Source: Methanobrevibacter_A sp964547125 (GTDB taxonomy: Archaea > Methanobacteriota > Methanobacteria > Methanobacteriales > Methanobacteriaceae). From it: 26,555 nt of DNA. The DNA is taken from the NCBI GenBank assembly GCA_964547125.1, contig CAZJLS010000020.1:1-26555 (forward strand). The letters run 5' to 3'. Shown here one piece after another: positions 7,282 through 15,050 of the stretch. The position numbers and the translations under genes were made by a program. Under the pieces are notes generated by a model. That model ran no database searches, was not told where the DNA came from, and saw only the letters and a program-made list of their open reading frames with translations. Numbering within the stretch: position 1 is the stretch's first letter; every line of letters starts with the position of its first letter.

Positions 7282-7530
7282 TTATTCTTCTAGAGTAACT
7301 TCAACTACTCCATCATCTTCATCTTTTACTGCTTTAACTTTAATTTTGGATGGAATTTTTTGTATTCCTCTTTCCCAGACCTTTTCACTAATAGCTGGAT
7401 CTAATTTAATTTCATCAGATTTCATATGTTTTTCGAGAAAAGATCTAATGTAACGCATTGCTTTAGCAGCTCTTATAGTTCTTGGTGCTTTTTTAACATC
7501 TCTAAGTGGTATTGTGTAAATTCTTTCCAT
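7282..7530 (-). CDS. rpl31e: Large ribosomal subunit protein L31e
   Basis: An 82-residue L31e protein of the large subunit; in eukaryotes the protein lines the exit of the nascent-chain tunnel. The N-terminal I-Y-T-I-P-L-R, the basic R-T-I-R-A-A-K-A-M-R-Y-I-R helix and the I-P-S-K-I-K-V-K-A strand are diagnostic. The AAGGTGG ribosome-binding site overlaps the stop codon region of rpl39e, 11 bases upstream, so translation of the two small ribosomal proteins is probably coupled. Confidence 0.96.
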   Translation of the reverse strand: MERIYTIPLRDVKKAPRTIRAAKAMRYIRSFLEKHMKSDEIKLDPAISEKVWERGIQKIPSKIKVKAVKDEDDGVVEVTLEE

Positions 7531-7541
7531 TTTAATCCACC

Positions 7542-7697
7542 TTATATTTTAAGATTATTTCTTCTCCAATTTCTTGGTTTAGGTCTGTATCTTAGTTTAC
7601 GTTGAGTTTTAGCATAAGCCCAAATAGGTATTCTTCTATTTTGTTTATTAGCTTTTGCCATTCTTAATTTTTTAGCTAATGGTTTATTTCTGCTCAT
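7542..7697 (-). CDS. rpl39e: Large ribosomal subunit protein L39e
   Basis: A 51-residue, very basic protein too short for most gene finders. Translating the complement gives M-S-R-N-K-P-L-A-K-K, then a run of Lys/Arg with the signature P-I-W-A-Y-A-K-T and R-Y-R-P-K-P-R-N-W-R-R-N, which is L39e over its whole length. L39e threads through rRNA at the lower polypeptide tunnel. GGTGGAG lies just upstream of the ATG at 7697. It is followed 11 bases later by rpl31e, the standard archaeal L39e-L31e-aIF6 order. Confidence 0.97.
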   Translation of the reverse strand: MSRNKPLAKKLRMAKANKQNRRIPIWAYAKTQRKLRYRPKPRNWRRNNLKI

Positions 7698-7751
7698 TTT
7701 TTTCTCCACCATATTTTTTTATAATATTACAATATTAGTGTAATTTCAAAT

Positions 7752-8342
7752 TCAAAAATCATTCTTCAATCCTATAACATTTGTCTGATAATGTTCTGGG
7801 AAGAATTTATTTGAATCTATACCTTTTTCATCAATTAATAATCTAATTTCAACTTCATAGTCAGAACTTGTATCCTTATTACTTTTTTCATGAGATAATT
7901 CAAAGAAATTTGAAACTAACGATTTAATCATTTTATAACCAAAACTATCCAAATTCACATATTGAATATCATAACGATCTTCTAAACTTTTTATTTGATT
8001 TTTATCTAGTTTTGGTGTTCTATCATCTCTTCTTGTACCATCACCAACAACTTCATATTCTCTAGCAATATTTTCCAATACTTGATTGTGAAGATATTTA
8101 ATCCCATTATTTGGAAAACCATCTTCAATTATCATATCTACAGCTTTTTCTAAAATGTTTTTATCCATTTTATAAACAACATGTTTGATATTTAATGCTT
8201 TTGCAGATTTAGCGGCAGGTTTATAAGAATCATAAACTCCAAAGTTAACAGTTACAAATTCAACATCATATCCTAATTTTTTTAATATGAGTCCCATTAA
8301 TGAACTGTCTTTACCTCCACTATAGAGAACACAAGCTTTCAT
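7752..8342 (-). CDS. PP-loop ATP pyrophosphatase-like protein, substrate unknown
   Basis: A 196-residue protein with the PP-loop S-G-G-K-D-S-S at residues 8-14 right after the first strand, the ATP-pyrophosphatase signature shared by tRNA thiolation enzymes, asparagine synthetase and GMP synthetase. A second conserved patch, G-D-G-T-R-R-D-D-R near residue 100, probably lines the active site. No cysteine pair, rhodanese or RNA-binding domain is visible, so the substrate cannot be named; a tRNA-modification role is suggested by its place among translation genes. It starts 3 bases after the PDCD5-like stop with no Shine-Dalgarno site of its own, so it is likely translated by coupling. Confidence 0.85.
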   Translation of the reverse strand: MKACVLYSGGKDSSLMGLILKKLGYDVEFVTVNFGVYDSYKPAAKSAKALNIKHVVYKMDKNILEKAVDMIIEDGFPNNGIKYLHNQVLENIAREYEVVGDGTRRDDRTPKLDKNQIKSLEDRYDIQYVNLDSFGYKMIKSLVSNFFELSHEKSNKDTSSDYEVEIRLLIDEKGIDSNKFFPEHYQTNVIGLKNDF

Positions 8343-8345
8343 ATT

Positions 8346-8690
8346 TTATTTTCGAGTAATATTAATTTTTCTTTTCTGACCAGCAATTTGGCTAAGAAGC
8401 ACTTTTAACTGTTCATCAGTAACTTTACCTTTTAAACTTCCAGCTTGAGCTGATTGTATAAGTTGTATTTCAATATTGTTAACTAATTCAGGTTTTGTTA
8501 ATTTGAGGTTAGCTAATCTGCTTCGAGCTTCAGGAGTTAAGATTTGCATTAAAATTTGTTTTTTTTGCTGTTCAAATTGTTCTTGCATTCTTTGTTGTTC
8601 AACTTGTTGTTGCATACCTTGTTGCTGAGTTTCGTATTGTTTTTGTAATTCAGCCATACGTTTACGACGTATATCTTCAAGTTCGCTCAT
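8346..8690 (-). CDS. PDCD5/TFAR19-family DNA-binding protein
   Basis: A 114-residue member of the archaeal PDCD5-related family, small helical proteins that bind DNA. Visible parts are the N-terminal helix E-D-I-R-R-K-R-M, a long Gln-rich helix (about residues 15-48), then the conserved core I-L-T-P-E-A-R-S-R-L-A-N-L and the I-Q-L-I-Q-S-A-Q-A-G-S-L helix, ending in a Lys/Arg tail. I use the ATG at 8690 because relatives begin Met-Ser-Asp/Glu-Leu-Glu; an in-frame TTG at 8699 sits only 3 bases from the GGAG. It is adjacent to rps19e, a gene pair conserved in methanogens. Confidence 0.93.
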   Translation of the reverse strand: MSELEDIRRKRMAELQKQYETQQQGMQQQVEQQRMQEQFEQQKKQILMQILTPEARSRLANLKLTKPELVNNIEIQLIQSAQAGSLKGKVTDEQLKVLLSQIAGQKRKINITRK

Positions 8691-8751
8691 GATTAACAAT
8701 GTCTCCTTTAAATTGCTCTTTTTTCGAAGTTTTTAATTAAAAATAATGTTC

Positions 8752-9189
8752 TTAGTATTTTTCAAGTTCAGGAATATCTTTAATTAATTCATTAGATGCT
8801 TTATCTAAGAAAGATTTACCTGCAGGGGTTACTACTCTTCCACCTTCAACTTTTTCAACATATCCTGCATCTTCTAATTGGTGAAGAGCAACTCTAACTA
8901 TAGATCCGCTTCCTTTTCTGAACTTTTCAGGATTAACTCCTCTATCTTTTTTACCACCATAAAAGGTTCTTAAACTTCTTACTCCAACTGGACCATCAAT
9001 ATATACACGTCTTAATATTGAAGCAGATCTTATAAACCACCAGTCTATATTTTCTGGTTTTCTTTCTTTATGAACACCAGTTTTAACAAGGTTAGACCAT
9101 TTAGGTGCACTAACTTTATCGTTTTTCTTTAGTTCTTCTGCAGTATGTTTGATTAATACTTCTGCAGGAACATCATATACAGTACTCAT
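8752..9189 (-). CDS. rps19e: Small ribosomal subunit protein S19e
   Basis: A 145-residue S19e protein, specific to archaea and eukaryotes, that binds the head of the 30S subunit; the eukaryotic protein is needed for 18S rRNA maturation. Seen hallmarks: the N-terminal T-V-Y-D-V-P helix, K-W-S-N-L-V-K-T-G, the D-W-W-F-I-R-S-A-S-I-L-R-R-V-Y helix, the G-V-x-S-L-R-T-F-Y-G-G patch, and a winged-helix end with L-E-D-A-G-Y-V and G-R-V-V-T-P-A-G. The length is usual. CGGAG lies 7 bases before the ATG. The 106-base gap from yhbY contains a small structured island (9253-9285). Confidence 0.97.
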   Translation of the reverse strand: MSTVYDVPAEVLIKHTAEELKKNDKVSAPKWSNLVKTGVHKERKPENIDWWFIRSASILRRVYIDGPVGVRSLRTFYGGKKDRGVNPEKFRKGSGSIVRVALHQLEDAGYVEKVEGGRVVTPAGKSFLDKASNELIKDIPELEKY

Positions 9190-9252
9190 TATATTTCTCC
9201 GTATTTTTTATTTTTTTAAAAAAATTGTATAATAAAATCTAAATTAATAATT

Positions 9253-9285
9253 AAATCTAAGACTGGTGTCTGTAACTCTAGATTT
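9253..9285 (-). other. Candidate RNA stem structure between yhbY and rps19e
   Basis: An outer 7-bp stem (9253-9259 with 9279-9285) encloses a 4-bp stem AGAC/GTCT (9260-9263 with 9268-9271), with a one-sided bulge. It is more GC-rich than the AT-rich flanks and lies in the presumed mRNA just upstream of rps19e. It could be a leader or processing site; no known RNA family is recognised. Confidence 0.3.
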
Positions 9286-9295
9286 TAATCTAATT

Positions 9296-9550
9296 TTAAG
9301 ATTTTTTGTAAATAATTGCAACATGGCCTCTAGTATCAATAAGTTCGGATTTAGTTTGATTGACTATGTTGCTAATGTAATCATCTTTGTTTTTCGCTAT
9401 ATTTCTAGAAAATTTTATTCTAACAATTTCATTGTCTTTCAACTGGCGTTTTATTTCTTCAATAACATTGTCATTCACACCAGCTTTACCAATGTTAATT
9501 GTTATTGCGGAAAGACTTCTGTTCATTATCTCTTTTTTTGTAAGAGTCAA
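9296..9550 (-). CDS. YhbY/CRM-domain RNA-binding protein
   Basis: An 84-residue single-domain YhbY (CRS1-YhbY, CRM) protein. The bacterial homologue associates with pre-50S particles, so a role in ribosome assembly or RNA binding is likely. The fold pattern is clear: the N-terminal helix L-T-K-K-E-I, the strand I-T-I-N-I-G-K-A-G-V-N followed by the I-E-E-I-K-R-Q-L helix, then E-I-V-R-I-K-F, and the end V-A-I-I-Y-K-K. The start is TTG at 9550, with AAAGGAG placed 8 bases upstream. The first 56 bases overlap the 3' end of the RNase P component 4 gene in another frame, so the two are translationally linked. Confidence 0.93.
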   Translation of the reverse strand: MTLTKKEIMNRSLSAITINIGKAGVNDNVIEEIKRQLKDNEIVRIKFSRNIAKNKDDYISNIVNQTKSELIDTRGHVAIIYKKS

Positions 9551-9884
9551 TTTTAGCTCTCCTTTTAGATTTTTTTTCCTTAATATATGGAATTTTCATA
9601 ATATGGCCACATTCTTTACATTGTATATTAATTTCTTCATTTATAAGCCGGATTGAAGAATTGTGACCTGGATGAAGGAACTTATAACATTTTTTACAAT
9701 ATCTTCGGTTCCATTTTTGAGGAATTGAAACATTATATTTTTTGGATATGTTTCTAGCATGTTCTACATAACGATGGGATCGTTCTGGATGGTTTTTAAT
9801 TTCTTCTTCAGCTTGTGTGAAAAGAATATCCATGCGTTCTTTAGCTATGCTTAATATCCAATTAGGTCTTCTTCCTCTTTTCAA
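9495..9884 (-). CDS. rnp4: Ribonuclease P protein component 4 (Rpr2 family)
   Basis: A 129-residue homologue of yeast Rpr2 / human Rpp21, a protein subunit of archaeal RNase P, which removes tRNA 5' leaders. Evidence: the basic start K-R-G-R-R-P, the helical E-R-M-D-I-L-F-T-Q-A-E-E-E region, R-S-H-R-Y-V-E-H-A-R, then the zinc ribbon built of C-K-K-C (about 63-66) and C-K-E-C (about 89-92). The C-terminal tail is basic. The start is TTG at 9884; an in-frame stop lies 6 bases upstream and GAGGAG 10 bases upstream, so no longer start is possible. It appears to be the first gene of the ten-gene translation operon. Confidence 0.95.
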   Translation of the reverse strand: MKRGRRPNWILSIAKERMDILFTQAEEEIKNHPERSHRYVEHARNISKKYNVSIPQKWNRRYCKKCYKFLHPGHNSSIRLINEEINIQCKECGHIMKIPYIKEKKSKRRAKIDSYKKRDNEQKSFRNNN

Positions 9885-9930
9885 ATATCACATACTCCTC
9901 TCATATTTTTATCAGATAAGGATTTATATA

Positions 9931-9940
9931 CTTATATAAA
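9931..9940 (-). promoter_or_regulatory. Probable TATA box of the rnp4-led operon
   Basis: The minus strand reads TTTATATAAG, an excellent archaeal TATA box, about 46 bases upstream of the rnp4 TTG. The predicted transcription start near 9905-9910 gives a leader of about 20-25 bases that still contains GAGGAG. Confidence 0.65.
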
Positions 9941-10039
9941 TTCTTTAAAACTTTATTACATATTAATTTACACTATTTACAAGTTTTTCTATATAAATAT
10001 TCAATTTTAATGTATAATTATGTAAAAAAGTTTCTCTCT

Positions 10040-10081
10040 TTTTAAACTAATAAATAGTATAAGAAGAATATTAGTTTAAAA
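10040..10081 (-). repeat. Perfect 13-bp inverted repeat between the AK6 gene and rnp4
   Basis: Arms 10040-10052 (TTTTAAACTAATA) and 10069-10081 are perfect reverse complements around a 16-base spacer. The site lies about 40 bases after the AK6-type kinase stop and about 100 bases upstream of the rnp4 TATA box. It may be a terminator/processing hairpin or an operator; the sequence alone does not decide. Confidence 0.5.
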
Positions 10082-10120
10082 TATATTTTTCTTATTTAAA
10101 AAACCTTTCTATTAAAAATT

Positions 10121-10675
10121 TTATTCTAACAAATAATCAATAAAACTAACATTTCCAACAGGAAAACTATCTTTATCTAAAATAACATTTTTAATTAATT
10201 TTAAAACTTCATCAACACTTTTATCAGTAGTGTCTATCTCATGAACATTATTACCATGCTTTTCATAAGCTTCAATAGAACAAACATCCAAAACTTCCGC
10301 TTCAATATTTTCACGAATTTTATTATCTGAATAATTTCTAGCTTCAAGTCTTTCTTTAAGCAGTTGTGGATTTAATCTAAGCACAATACACTTATCACAA
10401 CCATCACATAAATGTGATAAATGCCCTTCAACAACAATTAAATTATAAGAATTAATATAATTATCTATAAAAATATTTAATTTTTCATTTAATCTTTCAA
10501 TATCAATAATTTTATATCCTTTATTCGGGTCTTTACCTAATACTAAATTATTGCCAATAGCAAACTCATTAATACTAATACAATATATCTCATTGAAAAT
10601 TTTTTCCAATTCGTTTGTTATTGTTGTCTTACCCGTACATGGCGTTCCACTAATATAAATTACTTGCCTAGTCAT
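10121..10675 (-). CDS. AK6/Fap7-type adenylate kinase
   Basis: A 184-residue P-loop kinase of the archaeal AK6 (Fap7/hCINAP) family. It has broad NMP kinase activity in vitro, and the eukaryotic members act in late maturation of the small ribosomal subunit. Walker A is G-T-P-C-T-G-K-T-T at residues 10-18; V-V-E-G-H-L-S-H (about 79-86) forms the second nucleotide element; the lid includes R-L-E-A-R-N-Y-S-D-N-K-I-R-E-N. The C-terminal V-S-F-I-D-Y-L-L-E is in keeping with the family's end. It follows the DRG GTPase gene by 19 bases, so the two are probably co-transcribed, which suits a shared ribosome-related role. Confidence 0.92.
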   Translation of the reverse strand: MTRQVIYISGTPCTGKTTITNELEKIFNEIYCISINEFAIGNNLVLGKDPNKGYKIIDIERLNEKLNIFIDNYINSYNLIVVEGHLSHLCDGCDKCIVLRLNPQLLKERLEARNYSDNKIRENIEAEVLDVCSIEAYEKHGNNVHEIDTTDKSVDEVLKLIKNVILDKDSFPVGNVSFIDYLLE

Positions 10676-10694
10676 AAAAAAAGTTTTAATATAT

Positions 10695-11789
10695 TTATTT
10701 TTTTAATATTACTCTAAGAACATCTTCATCCTGTAACTCATGATCTGGACCTACTTTTTGACCAGGGAACTTAACAGATTCTCCCCAAATCTTAGCATGT
10801 CTAAAGTTCTTAACAAATTCACGATGTAATCTACCACATGCTTCAATAACAGTACATCCCTTTCTAAGAATTAAAGGATCTTCCATATCTGCTTTTCTAC
10901 CTTGAGGTTTAAGATAAACACGAATAAGACCTAAATTATTAAATATAATATCTTTCAATTTATCAATATTCATATTTTTATCAGCAGAAATAGGTATAAA
11001 ATCAGGTATAGTCTTTCTAACTTCATTTAAATAATTTTCATCAACCAAATCAACCTTATTTAAAAGAGTAATCATAGGAATATACATACGATTAATTTCT
11101 AAACAATCAATAAACTGATCTATCGTAACATCATCTCTTATCAATACATTAGCATTATGTATACCATATTCATTTAAAATAGACCGTATAGTTTTCTCAT
11201 CTAAATAAGTTAAATCAACTGTAGAAGATACATCAACTCCACCAACTTTCTTTTTATTAATAGTTACATCTGGACGAGTCTCATTAGGACGTATACCAAT
11301 ATTTCTAAGTTCTTCAATAATAATCTTCAAATGTTGTGGATTAAAAGCATCTAAAACGATAACAATTAAATCAGCATTACGAGCTACGGATAAAATCTCT
11401 CTTCCCCTACCTTTACCAGTTGAAGCACCAGTAATAATACCTGGAATATCAAAAACTTGTATTTTAGCATTATTATATTCCATTATACCTGGAATAATAT
11501 CTAAAGTTGTGAACTGATAAGCACCTACTTTACTATTAGCATTTGTCAATTCATTTAATAATGTAGACTTACCAACTGATGGAAATCCCACTAAAACAAC
11601 AGTTGAATCTCCACTTTTTTTAATACTAAAACCATGTCCTTTAGAACCACTACTCTTTCTTTGAATAGATTCTTCTTTAAGTTTAGCAATTTTTGCTTTC
11701 AACTTACCAATATGGTGAGAAGTAGCTTTATTATAAGGAGTTTTTTGAATTTCTTCCTCAATTTCCTTAATTTTATCATCAATATCCAT
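10695..11789 (-). CDS. DRG-family GTPase (Obg-related, TGS domain)
   Basis: A 364-residue developmentally-regulated-GTP-binding (Rbg/DRG) protein. The eukaryotic homologues associate with translating ribosomes. Order: N-terminal helical hairpin (about 1-45), G1 G-F-P-S-V-G-K-S-T (about 68-76), the G2 region with F-T-T-L-D-I-I-P-G, G3 D-I-P-G (about 113-116) followed by G-K-G-R-G-R-E, a helical S5D2L insertion, G4 N-K-V-D (about 243-246), and a C-terminal TGS domain (about 290-364) with G-C-T-V and D-H-E-L-Q-D-E-D-V-L. All GTPase motifs are intact and the length is usual for archaeal DRG. Confidence 0.95.
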   Translation of the reverse strand: MDIDDKIKEIEEEIQKTPYNKATSHHIGKLKAKIAKLKEESIQRKSSGSKGHGFSIKKSGDSTVVLVGFPSVGKSTLLNELTNANSKVGAYQFTTLDIIPGIMEYNNAKIQVFDIPGIITGASTGKGRGREILSVARNADLIVIVLDAFNPQHLKIIIEELRNIGIRPNETRPDVTINKKKVGGVDVSSTVDLTYLDEKTIRSILNEYGIHNANVLIRDDVTIDQFIDCLEINRMYIPMITLLNKVDLVDENYLNEVRKTIPDFIPISADKNMNIDKLKDIIFNNLGLIRVYLKPQGRKADMEDPLILRKGCTVIEACGRLHREFVKNFRHAKIWGESVKFPGQKVGPDHELQDEDVLRVILKK

Positions 11790-11944
11790 TAATAAGCTCC
11801 AATAAAATATGATTTAAAAAAATAACATAAAAATAATATTTAAAAAAAGATTAAAGGCTATTATTTTTTTTATCAAAATATAATTTTAATTTTCATACTT
11901 AATAAAAATTTTGCACTAAAAAAATAATAAAAAAATAAAATCAT

Positions 11945-12000
11945 AAAAAAAAAGAATAAAAAAAATAAAAAAATAGTGAAATGGTGAAAAGGTGGAAAAA
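11945..12000 (-). terminator. Polypyrimidine terminator region after aglB
   Basis: On the minus strand, starting about 30 bases after the aglB stop, come TTTTTCCACC, TTTTCACC and ATTTCAC in tandem, then T runs of 7, 8 and 9 bases (complements of 11967-11973, 11958-11965 and 11945-11953). Strong U-tracts of this kind mark archaeal transcript ends. Confidence 0.6.
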
Positions 12001-12029
12001 TTTAAATTAACTCAATACATTACAAAATT

Positions 12030-14774
12030 CTAACTCGTTGCATTAGTAGATGAAGATGAAGCATCATTATTAACTTTCCATAATGAAACCCCACTATCAA
12101 TCTTAACTAACTCATATGCATCTTGTCCATTTCCACCTAACAAGAATAATTTAGTGAACATTGAATCAACTAATTTGTTATCAATGAGAATAACATTATA
12201 AATGTCACCATCACCTAAAACAAATAAAGTATAATTACCATCTTCACTACCGTTTATACTTTCATTTTTAACAAGATAGTTATTTTCAATAACCATAATG
12301 TTACTTGCTTTAAGTGGATTATATTCCTCACCTTCGACAACAACAGTACTATTATTAGTGTCAAATACTGCTTGAACTTGACCAGTAGTAGTTTGATTAG
12401 TACCATTCACTCCTCTGTGAATAACTGCATTAAATGATATTCCATTTTCACTTAATAAGTTTATAGTACCTGTCTGATTTGGTGTTATATTTGCAACAGT
12501 TGTAGATACCATATATTGTAAACTACTACTGTTTTGAGCATCAAAGTCCCAAGTACCGAAGTAAGTCCACCATCCAGCTTTTTGCAACATATCTGAACTT
12601 AAAACAATAACAGTTTCCCTAGGATTTTCAGGATGTGAATATTGTAATACATTATTTGCCTGTTGTTCAGTTAATGAATAATTATTCATCATAACATTTT
12701 TAGCTTCATCTCTAGGTAATGCAAGAGTGTGTAACAATATATCTACAGATATACTATTATTTCCACCAGTATAATTATTTAATACTTGAGTAGCATTAGT
12801 ACCAGTAGTTGCAAGCATTGTGAAAATACCTTTAGATAAATCTAAATTAGACGTGGTCAATGCACGTCCTGTCCAAAATGCACCTTCCCCTGATTGTGAA
12901 CCTCCATCGAAGTAAGTTTGCTTATCAGATGCAATTTCGAACACATAACCGAAATCCCACCAGGATTGAACAACAGTATCATTATCAATAGTATTATTAG
13001 CATTTGTCTGAAGATAAGTCATTGAATTCCACATTGGATCACTTGTACCTGGAACAACTTGTTCAGAAGTTTCATAAGCAGCACAAACAGTTGGTGCAAT
13101 TAATGCTACTGTAATAAGCAGCACAGCAACAGTTTTCTTTAAAGACAAATTAGTTTCTTTGAAGAATTTTCCACCATAAATAACAATCAATGAAATAGCT
13201 GCAAGAATAATAAATATAACTACTCCCGCAATAAAATCAGCTTGTATTGCAATTGGGAAACCAATTAAAAATGAACAGAAAACACTAATTATAGCCAATA
13301 TTCTTTCATTATCAACTTTAGCTCTAATATAATCAACAGCTAAACCTACAAAAATACCATCAACAATACCGAATGGCACAAGCAATACTTGTATAAAACG
13401 AGTACCTTGAGTAACTGCTATTGCAGATACACCAATCCAGGCTATAAATGTAGAATAATATAATAAACTTAACTTTCTATCTTTTTCTTTATCTGCTATT
13501 GAACTTATAGCAGTTAATTCTTTTAATGCAAGATTAAACTTACTACTTTCATCTTTTCTTTGTGATGCAGATTTTCTGTTAAGCTTAGATTTTTTACCTT
13601 TTGTTATTTTACTTCCTTTTTTAACTCTTAATTTCCAAATTTTGTTTGTATATAATGCAAATACTATTAATGCACCAAATAATGCTATAATTCCACCAAT
13701 ACCGTTTATAACAGATTGTGAACTAGCTAAAAATGCACCGTATAAACCACCAGATAGTAAATTAGGAACTTGCATCTCTGCAACAGATATCATAACATTC
13801 GGGAATCCAGTTCCAGCTAAACCTGCTGATGCTCCAGAAGTACTTTGCAATCCGAATAATCCAACAGCATCACTAACTAATTTTACGATTGTATCTGGTC
13901 CTCCACCTTGTAAGGTTAATCCTATAAAACCGATTACAATAATTAAAACAGTTGATGATAACATTTTTTGGTCTAAAAACCATTGTAATTTATTACTATA
14001 CTCTTTAAATGATCTTAAGCCACGTATTCCAAGGATAAATGATAGTAAATAATAGAATATAGCAACTGCTACTAATAGGAATGCGTAGAAGTACCAACCT
14101 CCCCATGCTAAGGAGAAGAGTAATAATGAAACTACAGTTAATATTGCATAAATAATTCTTGCTATAATATTGTCTGATCTAACACTCTCAGTGAAGAATA
14201 GGAACGTAAATAACGGGAAAAATACGTTGAACATATCTGTATCGAAAAATCCTGCGAATGTGTGTGAGAAATAGTTAGGTCCCAAACATACTAAAATTGC
14301 CGCTACAACAGCTCCATAATTATTAGTAATTCTTCTAGTAAATGCATATGCAGGGATAACAGCTATAACTGAAATTATCGCCGCAGCATAAAATGCTATT
14401 TCTTTCAGTGATGTTGAATGGAACATGTTGGCAATATGATACAGTCCGATTGCTGTCCATGAAATCATTGGGGTTACACCGGATGTGTCTACACCGTATG
14501 GTGAGTTCCTGTGCATATCCATAGGAGTTCCATTATCTAACATAATGTCTCCCATATATCCGTGGTCTAAATAGTCTTGAGTTAAACGTAAGTTATAATA
14601 TGAATCCATTTCACTAAAGTAAGGTAAGCCACTATCATCCCTATAATTATCTTGTAAATCACTAGGGAGAATAGATAAGTCACCTGCATGTGCTCTAAGC
14701 CCACAACAGAATGCCATTATAATAAGTACGATGGCCACTCCTTTAATGATTTGGCTTGTTTTCTCTCTATTCAT
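12030..14774 (-). CDS. aglB: Dolichyl-phosphooligosaccharide-protein glycotransferase (AglB/STT3)
   Basis: A 914-residue oligosaccharyltransferase that moves lipid-linked glycan to Asn-X-Ser/Thr sites of exported proteins. Residue 11-27 is the first membrane helix; the first catalytic loop carries E-M-D-S-Y-Y (D57); D-T-D at 178-180 is the second acidic motif; S-V-A-E (about 330-333) matches the SVSE/TIxE element; about a dozen membrane helices run to about residue 565; the outside domain begins with the signature W-W-D-F-G-Y (605-610). A Lys-rich loop (about 380-435) between helices faces the cytoplasm. GAGG before the ATG supports the start. It is a single-gene unit. The last residues are Ser/Asn/Thr-rich. 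Glycan and lipid donor cannot be inferred. Confidence 0.95.
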   Translation of the reverse strand: MNREKTSQIIKGVAIVLIIMAFCCGLRAHAGDLSILPSDLQDNYRDDSGLPYFSEMDSYYNLRLTQDYLDHGYMGDIMLDNGTPMDMHRNSPYGVDTSGVTPMISWTAIGLYHIANMFHSTSLKEIAFYAAAIISVIAVIPAYAFTRRITNNYGAVVAAILVCLGPNYFSHTFAGFFDTDMFNVFFPLFTFLFFTESVRSDNIIARIIYAILTVVSLLLFSLAWGGWYFYAFLLVAVAIFYYLLSFILGIRGLRSFKEYSNKLQWFLDQKMLSSTVLIIVIGFIGLTLQGGGPDTIVKLVSDAVGLFGLQSTSGASAGLAGTGFPNVMISVAEMQVPNLLSGGLYGAFLASSQSVINGIGGIIALFGALIVFALYTNKIWKLRVKKGSKITKGKKSKLNRKSASQRKDESSKFNLALKELTAISSIADKEKDRKLSLLYYSTFIAWIGVSAIAVTQGTRFIQVLLVPFGIVDGIFVGLAVDYIRAKVDNERILAIISVFCSFLIGFPIAIQADFIAGVVIFIILAAISLIVIYGGKFFKETNLSLKKTVAVLLITVALIAPTVCAAYETSEQVVPGTSDPMWNSMTYLQTNANNTIDNDTVVQSWWDFGYVFEIASDKQTYFDGGSQSGEGAFWTGRALTTSNLDLSKGIFTMLATTGTNATQVLNNYTGGNNSISVDILLHTLALPRDEAKNVMMNNYSLTEQQANNVLQYSHPENPRETVIVLSSDMLQKAGWWTYFGTWDFDAQNSSSLQYMVSTTVANITPNQTGTINLLSENGISFNAVIHRGVNGTNQTTTGQVQAVFDTNNSTVVVEGEEYNPLKASNIMVIENNYLVKNESINGSEDGNYTLFVLGDGDIYNVILIDNKLVDSMFTKLFLLGGNGQDAYELVKIDSGVSLWKVNNDASSSSTNATS

Positions 14775-14864
14775 AAAAAATCCTCTAAATTATAATGTAC
14801 ATATGTTTTTTGCGAATTTGTTTATCATTTAATCTTATTTTAAATTTTAAATTCACAAAAAAAT

Positions 14865-14884
14865 AATTAATTTATAAATTAATT
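14865..14884. repeat. Perfect 20-bp AT palindrome upstream of aglB
   Basis: AATTAATTTATAAATTAATT is its own reverse complement, centred on TTTATAAA, about 90 bases upstream of the aglB start in the 288-base gap to topA. It could be a symmetric TATA element or operator, but such AT-only palindromes can arise by chance in this composition. Confidence 0.3.
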
Positions 14885-15050
14885 TAAGTTAGTTTAAATT
14901 TTAAAAAAAATTATTAAATTATACTATAAATACAATAATTTTTATTAATTGTAATGAAAAATTTATTAGTTTAAATTTAATAATAATATATTTATTTAAT
15001 TTGAATGTATATAAAATTTTCTAAAATTATTATAAAAAAAGTAAATAATT

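Noticed and set aside
13642..14052. Plus-strand 136-codon frame opposite aglB
   Set aside because: Antisense of hydrophobic membrane helices of AglB; no start signal and no plausible protein features.
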